A DNA stretch of 24,343 nucleotides from Bacillota bacterium (GTDB lineage Bacteria > Bacillota > Clostridia > Acetivibrionales > DTU013): positions 1-24,343 of the forward strand of contig JAEZMC010000374.1 in assembly GCA_023435805.1 (NCBI GenBank), written 5' to 3'. Of this stretch, positions 1-7,404 are shown piece by piece. Each line of letters begins with the position of its first letter. The stretch's first letter is position 1. Position numbers and translations under genes: made by a program. The notes beneath the pieces were generated by a model. It was not told the DNA's origin. It ran no database searches and was given only the letters and a program-made list of their open reading frames with translations.

Positions 1-1419
1 GGCGATTATTCTCTGGTCGGTGAACGTGCCATCATCCGGCCGAATGTTAAGATATGGCCGGACAAGTTGATCGGACAGGGAGCGGAAGTGAACGCCAACC
101 TGGTCTGGGGCTCGAAAACAGGAAGGCAGATTTTTGGCAACAGAGGGGTTGCAGGAGAAATCAATACCGACATTACTCCGGAATTTGCAGCGCGGCTGGG
201 TGCTGCATACGGGGCAGTGAACGGAAACCGGGGTGCCCTCGGGGTCAGTTGTGACGATTCAGCGGCGGCATTGATGATAAAAAATGCCTTCATTTCAGGT
301 TTGCTTTCTGCCGGCATCGGAATCAGCGACTTCAACAGGCTTCTGCTGCCTGCGGCACGGTCTGCTGTCAGGTTCTGCAGGCTGAATGGGGGCGTGTATA
401 TCAGCACCTGTTCACAGGCCAGGACCAGACTGATTATTGACTTTCTCGACAAACGGGGCAGCAATATTGACCGCAACATGGAGAGAAAAATTGAAAATGC
501 TTTCGTACGGGACGATTTCAACAGGTGCGAGGGAGATTGCCTGAAAGGGGTAAAAGAGGTTCAGGGCTTTCATGATTTTTATCTGAAAAATATCATAAAC
601 GGAGTGAAATCCGCAAAGCTGAATTACAGGATTGTATTGCACACCCATTCCGACTTTGCCAGCCGCACTATCACCGATCTGCTGGCCGAGCTGGGCTGCA
701 CGGCCGAGCCATGGGCCTCGGATCCGGAGCAGCCGCAGGGTGTCGGAAGCTTCTGCAACCATGTAAGGAACGGCAGGTTCGATGCGGGCGTATCCATTGA
801 GGAGTCCTGCGAAAAGCTCCTGCTTGTTGATTCAAAAGGAAGGCTGGTAACAGAGGATATGTTTATCGCTCTGATATCGCTGGTGCTGTTTAAAACCATC
901 AGGGGACGAACCGTCGTCGTACCGGTTACGGCAAGCCGGGTGGTGGATAAAATGGCAGATGAATACCAGGGTAGCGTGATTCGTACCAAAACGTCGCCGC
1001 GGGATATCATGGGAAGGCTGTTGGGAAAGGACGCCAAGGAGGAGCTGCTGGAACAGTTCACCATGCATTTTGATGCCATAGCCGGCCTGGTAAAGCTGCT
1101 TGACTTTATGACAATCAATCAGCTCAGCCTCTCGGAGCTGGTGGATATGATTCCCGAGATCCACATGCACAGGCGTGAGGTGGAGTGCGGCTGGGATGCA
1201 AAGGGTAAGGTCATCCGCAGAATCATTCAGGAGCACAGCGGTGAAAGGGTGGAAACACTGGAAGGCGTGAAGGTGTATAGCGACGACGGCTGGGTGCTCG
1301 TGCTCCCGGACGCCGAAAAACCTGTATGCCGGGTAATCGGTGAAAGTGCGAGTGCCGAATTTGCAGAAGAGCTGACGAATATTTACGCGAGGAAGGTAAG
1401 GGAGATCAGTCGGAGTTAA
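1..1419 (+). CDS. Sugar nucleotidyltransferase/phosphomannomutase-like fusion, C-terminal part
   Basis: The frame is open from base 1, so the N-terminus, presumably the nucleotidyltransferase domain, lies outside the window; 472 residues are visible. Residues 1-50 read like the end of a left-handed beta-helix (hexapeptide repeat) domain. Then comes the linker typical of the fusion family (N-T-D-I-T-P-E-F, residues 55-62), followed by an alpha-D-phosphohexomutase-like region to the end. In catalytic mutases three motifs are conserved, and all three look lost here. The T-A-S-H-N-P phosphoserine loop aligns with I-S-T-C-S-Q-A (residues 134-140), the metal-binding D-G-D-x-D-R with S-I-E-E-S-C-E-K (265-272), and the phosphate-binding R-P-S-G-T-E-P near the C-terminus with L-P-D-A-E-K-P. 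I infer that the mutase part is structural or regulatory, and that any catalysis would be nucleotide transfer by the missing N-terminus. The gene ends convergently with the ABC operon. Confidence 0.8.
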   Translation, partial: GDYSLVGERAIIRPNVKIWPDKLIGQGAEVNANLVWGSKTGRQIFGNRGVAGEINTDITPEFAARLGAAYGAVNGNRGALGVSCDDSAAALMIKNAFISGLLSAGIGISDFNRLLLPAARSAVRFCRLNGGVYISTCSQARTRLIIDFLDKRGSNIDRNMERKIENAFVRDDFNRCEGDCLKGVKEVQGFHDFYLKNIINGVKSAKLNYRIVLHTHSDFASRTITDLLAELGCTAEPWASDPEQPQGVGSFCNHVRNGRFDAGVSIEESCEKLLLVDSKGRLVTEDMFIALISLVLFKTIRGRTVVVPVTASRVVDKMADEYQGSVIRTKTSPRDIMGRLLGKDAKEELLEQFTMHFDAIAGLVKLLDFMTINQLSLSELVDMIPEIHMHRREVECGWDAKGKVIRRIIQEHSGERVETLEGVKVYSDDGWVLVLPDAEKPVCRVIGESASAEFAEELTNIYARKVREISRS

Positions 1420-1423
1420 AGCC

Positions 1424-1461
1424 CGGCGCTGCAGCCGGCTTGAGCCTGCTGCAGCCCGGTT
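1424..1461. terminator. GC-rich inverted repeat between convergent genes
   Basis: Between the stop codons of the two convergent genes an inverted repeat pairs CCGGCGCTGCAG with CTGCAGCCCGG, with one bulged base. There is no T-run on either side, so it is not a textbook intrinsic terminator. Its place between convergent stops makes a bidirectional termination or transcript-end role plausible. Confidence 0.4.
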
Positions 1462-1494
1462 GTGGAAAGTTCATGCCGAACCGGTATTACCGGA

Positions 1495-2238
1495 TCACAG
1501 CATTTTGGCGAGGAAGGCTTTCAGCCTGTCGCTCTGCGGATTGGAGAAAAGTTCTTTTGGCTTGTTTTCTTCAATGATTCTACCTTCGTCCATGAAAATC
1601 ACCCGGGAACCAACCTCCCTGGCAAAGCCCATCTCATGGGTCACCACGACCATGGTCATACCGGAATCTGCAAGAGTCCGCATGACCTCCAGCACCTCGC
1701 CGACCATTTCCGGATCCAGAGCGGAGGTGGGCTCGTCAAACAGCATCACATCCGGCTTCATGCACAGGGACCGCACGATGGCAATGCGCTGCTTCTGACC
1801 GCCCGAGAGCTTGGACGGATAAGTCCAGGCTCTGTCCGCCAGTCCAACCCTTTCCAGCAGCTTCATGGCTTCCGCCTCCGCTTCCTTCGGCGATAGCTTT
1901 AAAAGCTTGATGGGAGCGAGAGTCAGGTTCTTCATGACAGTCATGTGCGGAAACAGGTTGAACTGCTGAAACACCATGCCCATCCGGCGACGGTGTATAT
2001 TGATATCATTTTTTGGATCGGTGATGTCAACGCCTTCAAAAAGGATCCTGCCTTCGGTAGGCGGTTCCAGAAGGTTGAGCGAGCGCAGGAAGGTGGATTT
2101 TCCCGAGCCGGAGGGTCCGATCACCACAACGACCTCACCCTCGTATATGGCGGCGTCGATACCGTCCAGCGCATTGATATCCCCGAAACGCTTGACCAGT
2201 TTTTTTACGTCAATGAGCGGTGCCTTATTAGTGTTCAT
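1495..2238 (-). CDS. Polar amino acid ABC transporter, ATP-binding protein (GlnQ type)
   Basis: Cytoplasmic ATPase that powers an amino acid importer. The 247-residue product has the full ABC set: Walker A G-P-S-G-S-G-K-S-T (residues 41-49), Q-loop V-F-Q-Q (89-92), signature L-S-G-G-Q (144-148), Walker B V-M-L-F-D-E-P (164-170), D-loop S-A-L-D, and the H-loop histidine in V-V-T-H-E (198-202). I chose the ATG at 2238 because AAAGGAGG lies about nine bases upstream. An in-frame GTG/ATG-like extension to 2259 has no such site. The start lies 10 bases inside the upstream permease gene, which suggests translational coupling. It is the last gene of the binding protein-permease-ATPase operon. The family points to polar amino acids; which one (glutamine, cystine, arginine) cannot be told from sequence alone. 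Confidence 0.93.
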   Translation of the reverse strand: MNTNKAPLIDVKKLVKRFGDINALDGIDAAIYEGEVVVVIGPSGSGKSTFLRSLNLLEPPTEGRILFEGVDITDPKNDINIHRRRMGMVFQQFNLFPHMTVMKNLTLAPIKLLKLSPKEAEAEAMKLLERVGLADRAWTYPSKLSGGQKQRIAIVRSLCMKPDVMLFDEPTSALDPEMVGEVLEVMRTLADSGMTMVVVTHEMGFAREVGSRVIFMDEGRIIEENKPKELFSNPQSDRLKAFLAKML

Positions 2239-2953
2239 TGCTGCGGAGCCTCCTTTCAAGGCGCGTTACCCCTGCTGAAAGCAGGCACACCATTCCCAGG
2301 TATATCAGGGCTACTGCGATAAGCGGCATAAATGCGTCATAGGTACGGCTGCGGATGATGTCCCCGCCCTTGGTCAGGTCTGCCAGCGCGATATAGCCGG
2401 ATACCGATGTTTCCTTGAGAAGCGTGATGAACTCGTTTGCCAGCGCTGGAAGCACATTTTTAAAGGCTTGCGGAATCACGATGTACCACATGGTCTGGAC
2501 ATAATTGAAGCCGAGGCTGCGCCCTGCTTCAAACTGGCCGTTGTCTATGCTCATAATGCCGGAACGGAATATTTCCGCCACATAAGCTCCGGAATTGATG
2601 GAAAACGCGATGATGGCCACCAGTACTTTATCAATATTGACGGATGCGAACACCACGAAATAGATGATCAGGAGCTGCAGTACGATAGGCGTTCCGCGTA
2701 TCACCGTGATGTATAATTTGCACAGAAAGTTAAGCAGCTTCAGCTTGCCGGTTTTGTCGTGGGTGGAACGTACGATGGCGATCAACGCGCCAAGTATAAT
2801 ACCCACAACGGTTGCCGCAAGCGCAACCCGGATGGTTACCCCAAGTCCGCTCCAGATGTATTTCCAGCGGTCATCCGCTATGAAATTGGTGTAAAAACGC
2901 ATCTGCAGATCCTGAAATACAGTCTGCAGATTTAAGAATAATTGATCGAACAT
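2228..2953 (-). CDS. Polar amino acid ABC transporter, permease (HisM/GlnP type)
   Basis: Inner-membrane channel subunit of the same importer, 241 residues, the usual family length. It has an N-terminal hydrophobic segment (about residues 30-60), further membrane spans, and the conserved cytoplasmic EAA loop, here read as E-A-G-R-S-L-G-F-N-Y-V-Q-T-M-W-Y-I-V-I-P-Q-A. This loop docks on the ATPase. The second half contains F-I-T-L-L-K-E-T-S, also typical of the His/Glu/Gln/Arg permease family. The ATG at 2953 is preceded by GGAGG at 7-8 bases. It overlaps the ATPase gene by about 10 bases and lies 77 bases downstream of the binding protein gene. Only one permease gene is present, so the channel is likely a homodimer. 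Confidence 0.92.
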   Translation of the reverse strand: MFDQLFLNLQTVFQDLQMRFYTNFIADDRWKYIWSGLGVTIRVALAATVVGIILGALIAIVRSTHDKTGKLKLLNFLCKLYITVIRGTPIVLQLLIIYFVVFASVNIDKVLVAIIAFSINSGAYVAEIFRSGIMSIDNGQFEAGRSLGFNYVQTMWYIVIPQAFKNVLPALANEFITLLKETSVSGYIALADLTKGGDIIRSRTYDAFMPLIAVALIYLGMVCLLSAGVTRLERRLRSNEH

Positions 2954-3030
2954 AAATGACCTCCGCCCCTAAACACAGGAAAAGCTGCGCAGGCTATCAT
3001 TACCGCGCAGCAGAACCGTTATACAAAGGA

Positions 3031-3831
3031 TTATTTCCTGACGATGATTACCTGTGTTGCAGTCGTATACGGGTCTGTGAAATCGACATTTGCGAGTCTT
3101 TCTTCCGTAACGGTCATACCGGCCACGCCGATGTCCGCCTTACCGCTTTGTACCGCAGCGATGATGGAATCAAACGCCATATCCTCGATTACAAGCTCTT
3201 TCTTGAGTATATCTGCAACCGCCTGTGCCATATCTACATCAATACCGGTAATGACGCCGTTTTCCATAAATTCATAGGGAGGAAAGCCGGCTTCTGTAGC
3301 CATGACCAGCTTGCCGTTGCTGTAGTCGGTGTTGGTGGACTTATACTTGAAGCTTCCGGCAGTATCGTCCCCGATATAGTTTGCAATGATTTTGTCCAGC
3401 GTCCCGCTGCTCTTGAGGGTTGCAAGCGCCTCATTAATGGAAGCGGTCAGCTCGCTTTTCTCCTTGGAGACGCAGATGGCATAATCCTCAAGCTCGAAGG
3501 GCTCTTCAAGTATGGTCAGGCCGTCGTTGTTTTCAACGAATATCTTTGCTGGTGCTTCATCGATGATGATGCAGTCGATCTTGCCCTGCTTGAGTGCCTG
3601 AACTGCGTCCGCAGTCTTGTTGAAGCGCTCCAGCTTGGAGCCTTCCTTCTCATAGTCTGACGCATATATATCGCCCGTGGTGCCGAGCTGAACACCGATG
3701 GTCTTCCCGGGCAGATCATCCGCGGAGAATACAGTGTTTTTCGGTACCTGGCTGCCGCAGGCGGTGAATGTCAGTATCATAGCGGATATCAGCCCGAAGG
3801 CTGCAATCGTTTTAAAACGTTTCATCAACAT
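3031..3831 (-). CDS. Amino acid ABC transporter substrate-binding lipoprotein, circularly permuted
   Basis: Extracellular solute receptor of the importer, 266 residues. Residues 1-24 form a signal peptide ending in T-F-T-A followed by Cys25, so a lipoprotein is likely. The domain order is unusual. Residues 38-155 (A-D-D-L-P-G-K-T-I-G-V-Q-L-G-T-T-G onward, ending near N-Y-I-G-D) match what is the second half of GlnH-like proteins. Residues 173-266 (G-K-L-V-M-A-T-E-A-G-F-P-P-Y-E-F ... F-T-D-P-Y) match the first half. The family signature G-I-D-V-D-M-A-Q-A-V-A is at 196-206. The frame is continuous with no stop, so this is not an assembly break. All the pieces needed for a two-lobed fold are present, joined by a linker of about 18 residues. 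Start ATG at 3831 has GGAGG seven bases upstream; a second ATG two codons later is too far from it. Confidence 0.92.
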   Translation of the reverse strand: MLMKRFKTIAAFGLISAMILTFTACGSQVPKNTVFSADDLPGKTIGVQLGTTGDIYASDYEKEGSKLERFNKTADAVQALKQGKIDCIIIDEAPAKIFVENNDGLTILEEPFELEDYAICVSKEKSELTASINEALATLKSSGTLDKIIANYIGDDTAGSFKYKSTNTDYSNGKLVMATEAGFPPYEFMENGVITGIDVDMAQAVADILKKELVIEDMAFDSIIAAVQSGKADIGVAGMTVTEERLANVDFTDPYTTATQVIIVRK

Positions 3832-3878
3832 GGTATTACCTCCATAATAATTAACTGAGTGACGAATTAATTGATGAC

Positions 3879-3911
3879 CTGTATTATAATACAGATAGTG
3901 GACATAATCAA
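3879..3911 (-). promoter_or_regulatory. Promoter of the ABC transporter operon with palindromic operator
   Basis: On the minus strand TTGATT (3906-3911) and TATAAT (3883-3888) are 17 bases apart, a near-consensus sigma-A promoter about 50 bases upstream of the binding protein start. A perfect 16-base palindrome, CTGTATTATAATACAG (3879-3894), covers the -10 box. This is what a repressor operator would look like. It loosely resembles an ARG box, but the regulator is not identifiable from the sequence. Confidence 0.65.
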
Positions 3912-3974
3912 CCCCTTACTAAATATTTATGCATGAAGTAGTAGCGTTATAACCTAATATATGTATATTTATAC

Positions 3975-4013
3975 AGAAAAAAACCATCCGGACGCACTTA
4001 CCCGAATGGTTTA
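3975..4013 (-). terminator. Intrinsic terminator of the small minus-strand gene
   Basis: Read on the minus strand, AAACCATTCGG pairs with CCGGATGGTTT (one G-U pair, 10-base loop) and is followed by a run of seven T. It lies 31 bases after the stop of the gene that starts at 4382 and closes that transcript before the ABC operon promoter. Confidence 0.8.
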
Positions 4014-4043
4014 CATAAGTTAATTATGCGTTTATACCACAGC

Positions 4044-4382
4044 TTATCGGATTTCTCCTATTGGATCATAATCCTCCTGCAGGTCTTCTTCAAAGTAGAC
4101 ATCGATATAAAACAGCTTTGCAGCCTCCTCCCCGGACGACTGGCTCACAGGAACCCTCCTGAAAGCAGCCCTGAATTCAAACTCGGGCTCCTTTAATACA
4201 TCCCTTGCAGCTTTGTCATACGGTATATCAGAAGCCAGAAAAATCCCGTGTTCATTTAAACGGGCTGCAAATCTATTAAAATCGTCCATACCTTCTACAT
4301 CGAGGCATGGAATACTGCCTTTTTTCATAGCTTCCGCCACTTCGCGGACTTCTCCGTTCTGGTATCTAATGTCTCTGAACAT
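4044..4382 (-). CDS. Hypothetical protein, 112 residues
   Basis: I do not recognise this protein. It is soluble and acidic at the C-terminus (E-E-D-L-Q-E-D-Y-D), with no signal peptide or membrane segment. The first half reads as an alpha/beta unit (L-D-V-E-G-M-D-D-F-N-R-F-A-A-R-L-N-E-H-G-I-F-L-A-S-D). The second half alternates F-E-F-R-A-A-F-R-R-V-P-V with L-F-Y-I-D-V-Y-F, compatible with beta strands. I chose ATG 4382 because GGAGG is eight bases upstream; an in-frame GTG three codons earlier overlaps that site. It stands alone, with its own terminator, divergent from the DUF881 pair. Real coding is supported by the ribosome binding site, the terminator and an amino acid composition like a normal globular protein. 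Confidence 0.7.
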   Translation of the reverse strand: MFRDIRYQNGEVREVAEAMKKGSIPCLDVEGMDDFNRFAARLNEHGIFLASDIPYDKAARDVLKEPEFEFRAAFRRVPVSQSSGEEAAKLFYIDVYFEEDLQEDYDPIGEIR

Positions 4383-4420
4383 ATGTGCCACCTCCGAATG
4401 TCTTTTGCTTTTTATTTTAC

Positions 4421-4449
4421 TTGAAATAGTATATTATTAAAAGTAGAAT
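4421..4449 (+). promoter_or_regulatory. Promoter of the DUF881 gene pair
   Basis: TTGAAA (4421-4426) and TAGAAT (4444-4449) are separated by exactly 17 bases, about 44 bases upstream of the first DUF881 start. The region is AT-rich and shared with the divergent small gene, whose own promoter I could not define. Confidence 0.6.
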
Positions 4450-4492
4450 TGAATTAAAACAGTATTTTTTGCGGGGTGGAATCGGAGAGAAA

Positions 4493-5233
4493 ATGAAAAA
4501 AAACGGCAGTCCATATATTATTCTGATTGTATTTTTGATTTTCGGTATTGTAGTGGCCGTTCAGATCAAGAGCACTCTTTATGCCAAAAGGGTGACCGCA
4601 TCCAATACGCTCAGTTCTGCTCAGTTGAAGGAGCAGCTGGCAAAGGTGGAGAAGGAAACGGAGGAACTGAAGGCTGCAATAGATGAGAATCTGCTAATGA
4701 TGAATGATTTAATTAAGACCTATATAGACCAGCAAAATGACCATCAGCTTGCTGATGAATGGGAAAAGATCAAGATCAGTACAGGTCTGGTTGATGTGAA
4801 AGGCCCTGGTATAACCATAAAGCTGGACGACGCTCCTGCCAGGCTTCCCGATACACCTGTCAACTGGCTGATCATCCATGATCAGGATATCAAGGTGATT
4901 TTGAACGAATTAAAAAAAGCAGGTGCCCAGGCGATTGCCATCAACGGTGAGCGGGTGGTTCCCATGAGTGAACAGGTTTGTGCAGGCCCGACCATACTGA
5001 TCAACGACAACAGGCATTCCGTACCGTACTTTATAGAAGCGATCGGCGACCCGGATGTGCTCTACGATAGTATAAGCACCAGCAGCAGGATTGCTGAAAT
5101 GACGGAATTTAAAATACGTGTGGAGATCAATAAATCAAAGGAGCTCAGATTGGCCAAATTCAGCGGTGCCGACAGCGGTAAGCTGGACAGGTATATATCG
5201 GGACTGGAGATAGTTAAATCTGAAAAAAAATAA
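4493..5233 (+). CDS. DUF881 family membrane protein (YlxW/YlxX-like), copy 1
   Basis: A 246-residue single-pass membrane protein of unknown biochemical role. After a few residues comes a hydrophobic helix (I-I-L-I-V-F-L-I-F-G-I-V-V-A-V, about residues 9-23). Next is a heptad-rich coiled coil (about 37-70) and then the conserved DUF881 domain: G-L-V-D-V-K-G-P-G-I-T-I, a later I-H-D-Q-D-I-K-V-I-L-N-E-L-K-K-A-G-A-Q-A-I-A-I-N-G-E-R and a terminal I-E-A-I-G-D-P-D. In many Firmicutes such genes sit near division genes, but here no ftsQ or sbp neighbour is visible. I chose ATG 4493, preceded by GGAGAG, over an upstream in-frame TTG at 4469. The sister gene follows after 21 bases. Confidence 0.85.
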   Translation: MKKNGSPYIILIVFLIFGIVVAVQIKSTLYAKRVTASNTLSSAQLKEQLAKVEKETEELKAAIDENLLMMNDLIKTYIDQQNDHQLADEWEKIKISTGLVDVKGPGITIKLDDAPARLPDTPVNWLIIHDQDIKVILNELKKAGAQAIAINGERVVPMSEQVCAGPTILINDNRHSVPYFIEAIGDPDVLYDSISTSSRIAEMTEFKIRVEINKSKELRLAKFSGADSGKLDRYISGLEIVKSEKK

Positions 5234-5254
5234 CGGCAGAAATGGGGATAGGCT

Positions 5255-5953
5255 ATGAAGATTGCAAGAAATATTGCAATGACCGTTGTTTGCATACTGT
5301 TGGGCATTATGCTGGCAGTGCAATATAAGAGCATTAATTACAACCAGAAGATGGCGACTTATGAATACAAGCGCATGGATGAGCTCAAGGACGAGCTGAT
5401 CAAGCTGAACGACAAGAAGAATTCGCTGCAGGACAGGCTTAAGGAGCTGGAAAAGGAAAACCAGACGTATGCGAAGGTCAAAGCCGGCGACAGCGTCGCG
5501 GCCCAGCAGATCCAGGACAGCTTGAATAAGGCCAGAATATTTGCAGGCCTTGAGGATGTCAAAGGGAAGGGCATCATTGTTACGCTTGACAATAACGCTT
5601 TCATTCACGTTGCAGATTATGACATCCTAAGTGTGGTAAATGAGCTGAGGGCAGCAGGCGCCCAGGCCATATCCGTTAACGACGAGCGCATTGTTGCAAT
5701 GACGGAGATCAGGGAGGCAGGTCAATACGTTATGATAAACGGAAAGCAATTTACCGCCCCGTTTACCATCAAGGCGATATCGGATCCGGATGATCTGGAA
5801 CGGTCACTCACACTGATCGGCGGCGTTCTGGAGACACTGGAGGACGCCCAGCTGAATGTCAGTATCAAAAAGGCGGATGAGGTGGTCATCAACCGGTTTG
5901 TGGATGACGGGACCACAATTAAAACCAATCTTTTAACACCGGTAGATAAATAG
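5255..5953 (+). CDS. DUF881 family membrane protein (YlxW/YlxX-like), copy 2
   Basis: A 232-residue paralogue of the preceding gene with the same architecture: an N-terminal membrane helix (I-A-M-T-V-V-C-I-L-L-G-I-M-L-A-V, residues 7-22), a charged coiled coil (about 35-68) and the DUF881 core (G-L-E-D-V-K-G-K-G-I-I-V-T-L-D-N-N, then L-S-V-V-N-E-L-R-A-A-G-A-Q-A-I-S-V-N-D-E-R-I and I-K-A-I-S-D-P). Identity to copy 1 is moderate and spread through the domain, so the duplication is old. The ATG at 5255 is preceded by a weak GGGGATAGGCT-like site. It is likely co-transcribed with copy 1, and the two may form a hetero-oligomer (inference). A terminator follows. Confidence 0.85.
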   Translation: MKIARNIAMTVVCILLGIMLAVQYKSINYNQKMATYEYKRMDELKDELIKLNDKKNSLQDRLKELEKENQTYAKVKAGDSVAAQQIQDSLNKARIFAGLEDVKGKGIIVTLDNNAFIHVADYDILSVVNELRAAGAQAISVNDERIVAMTEIREAGQYVMINGKQFTAPFTIKAISDPDDLERSLTLIGGVLETLEDAQLNVSIKKADEVVINRFVDDGTTIKTNLLTPVDK

Positions 5954-6000
5954 AAAGCATATTTTACTTCTTCCATAATATGAATATACAGTAGGCACAC

Positions 6001-6057
6001 AAGCCTTGACTTGAAATACCAGCGATCTGCTGATATTCAAGCCGGGGCTTTTTGTTT
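6001..6057 (+). terminator. Intrinsic terminator after the DUF881 pair
   Basis: A stem pairs CTTGAAATACCAGC (6010-6023) with GCTGATATTCAAG (6029-6041), with one bulge and one mismatch. An outer AAGCC/GGCTT clamp precedes a T-run ending at 6053. It separates the DUF881 transcript from the deacetylase gene. Confidence 0.65.
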
Positions 6058-6092
6058 CAATACTAGTAAATTCTGAAGGGGGATTTCCTTTG

Positions 6093-7082
6093 ATGAAATA
6101 TGCCCTGACGGTTGCATACCGCTTACTTGCGGTTGTGACGGCGCTATTGATCCCACTTGCGGCAGGTACGGGATGCGGTTCCAGGTCTGCGTACAATCCG
6201 GGCTTGAGTGATCTGGGCGGCGTCTATGCCAGTAACGACAGAGACCTGAAGCTGGATATCGAAATCAGCGGCAGACTGACAGAAGACAGCAGGGATTCCT
6301 CCGCTGCGGGGAAGGCATACGAAACGACTCGGGACAGCATGCCGCAGGCAGACTCCTCAGGCAATGTCAATTACAGCAACAAGCTGCTGCGATGGGGAAT
6401 TTCCAGGAGGTCCGAAGGACAAACACCCGCTGCCGACCCCGGCGCACCGCAGCTTTTGGAGAAATATGGTGGCGCATACCTGGGCAATACCTCAAACAGT
6501 GCCATCTATCTGACCTTTGATGAAGGATATGAAAATGGGTATACGCCCATGATTCTCGATACACTGAGGGCTAACAAGGTCAGAGCGGTGTTTTTTATAA
6601 CTGGCCCCTATTTGAAAGGGCACCAGGAGCTGGTCCGCAGAATGGTGGAAGAAGGCCATATGGTGGGCAATCATACCATTCACCACCCGAGCCTGCCGGA
6701 GCTGGGAGACAGCCAGCTGGAAGAAGAGGTGCTCGGGCTGGACAGGGCGTTTCAGGAAAAATTCGGGGTGAATATGGTTTTCCTTCGGCCTCCTAAAGGA
6801 GAGTACAGTGAACGCACCCTTGCACTGACACAAAAACTTGGTTACTGCAACCTTTTCTGGAGTTTTGCATATGATGACTGGTACCGTGACAAGATACGCG
6901 GTCCGGAATATGCACGTGACATCGTCATGCGCAACCTGCACAAGGGCGCAGTGCTGCTGCTGCACGCAGTTTCCCGGGATAATGCCGAGGCGTTGGACAG
7001 TATCATCAAGGGTGCCGTGCAAAAGGGCTATACAATCGGTGATCCGCAGGAACTGCTGCCGCCGGAAAAGTCTGGAGATTGA
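6093..7082 (+). CDS. Polysaccharide deacetylase, PdaA type (spore cortex muramic delta-lactam)
   Basis: A 329-residue predicted exported enzyme. The N-terminus is hydrophobic and ends at G-T-G-Cys28, so it may be a lipoprotein, although the lipobox is imperfect. Residues 30-120 are a low-complexity linker. The NodB-like domain then shows the PdaA variants of the catalytic motifs: L-T-F-D-E-G-Y-E-N-G (140-149), the metal-binding G-N-H-T-I-H-H (192-198; His194 and His198), L-R-P-P-K-G-E-Y-S (231-239) and L-L-H-A-V-S-R-D-N near the end. In Bacillus, PdaA removes the acetyl group from muramic acid on the way to the cortex delta-lactam needed for germination; that role is inferred here from family motifs and from the neighbouring sporulation genes. 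ATG 6093 follows an AAGGGGG site; an in-frame TTG precedes it directly. Confidence 0.88.
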   Translation: MKYALTVAYRLLAVVTALLIPLAAGTGCGSRSAYNPGLSDLGGVYASNDRDLKLDIEISGRLTEDSRDSSAAGKAYETTRDSMPQADSSGNVNYSNKLLRWGISRRSEGQTPAADPGAPQLLEKYGGAYLGNTSNSAIYLTFDEGYENGYTPMILDTLRANKVRAVFFITGPYLKGHQELVRRMVEEGHMVGNHTIHHPSLPELGDSQLEEEVLGLDRAFQEKFGVNMVFLRPPKGEYSERTLALTQKLGYCNLFWSFAYDDWYRDKIRGPEYARDIVMRNLHKGAVLLLHAVSRDNAEALDSIIKGAVQKGYTIGDPQELLPPEKSGD

Positions 7083-7086
7083 GCAT

Positions 7087-7404
7087 ATGGCGAAGAAGTC
7101 CGCCAAAACTAAAAAAGAGGATAATGTCCGCAAAAAGGGATTAAGGGAAAAATTCACAGAAATGCTTGAACTGCCGAAGGAATTGATCCTCGATCTTCCC
7201 AAGGTCACTATTGTCGGAAACGGGGATATGATGATCGAGAACTACAAGGGCGTTATGGAATATGGCAGTGCGAGGATCAGAGTCAATACGGGCATCGGTG
7301 TTATGAAAATCACTGGAGCGGGACTTCTGATCAAGGAAATCACATCGGAGGACATCATACTGTCTGGTGAAATTCATCAGCTTGAATTCATAAAGGCAAC
7401 CTAG
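7087..7404 (+). CDS. yqfC: Sporulation protein YqfC
   Basis: A 105-residue protein with a lysine-rich N-terminus followed by the family core: L-E-L-P-K-E-L-I-L-D-L-P-K-V-T-I-V-G-N-G (about 28-47), then I-E-N-Y-K-G-V-M-E-Y and I-R-V-N-T-G. In Bacillus yqfC is expressed under SigE control in the mother cell; its molecular function is not settled. The gene lies four bases after the deacetylase stop and directly before yqfD, the conserved Firmicutes order. I start at ATG 7087; the much longer open frame upstream only overlaps the deacetylase. The ribosome binding site (TGGAG, about 12 bases away) is weak, which fits translational coupling to the upstream gene. Confidence 0.9.
   Translation: MAKKSAKTKKEDNVRKKGLREKFTEMLELPKELILDLPKVTIVGNGDMMIENYKGVMEYGSARIRVNTGIGVMKITGAGLLIKEITSEDIILSGEIHQLEFIKAT

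Noticed and set aside
2956..3660. 234-codon open frame on the plus strand
   Set aside because: Antisense to the binding protein gene, which has signal peptide, family motifs and operon context. The antisense product has no recognisable domain.
3031..3831. Frameshift, gene fusion or assembly error as explanation for the swapped halves of the binding protein
   Set aside because: The frame is continuous, each half appears once, the linker reads as normal coding sequence, and the signal peptide leads directly into the first half.
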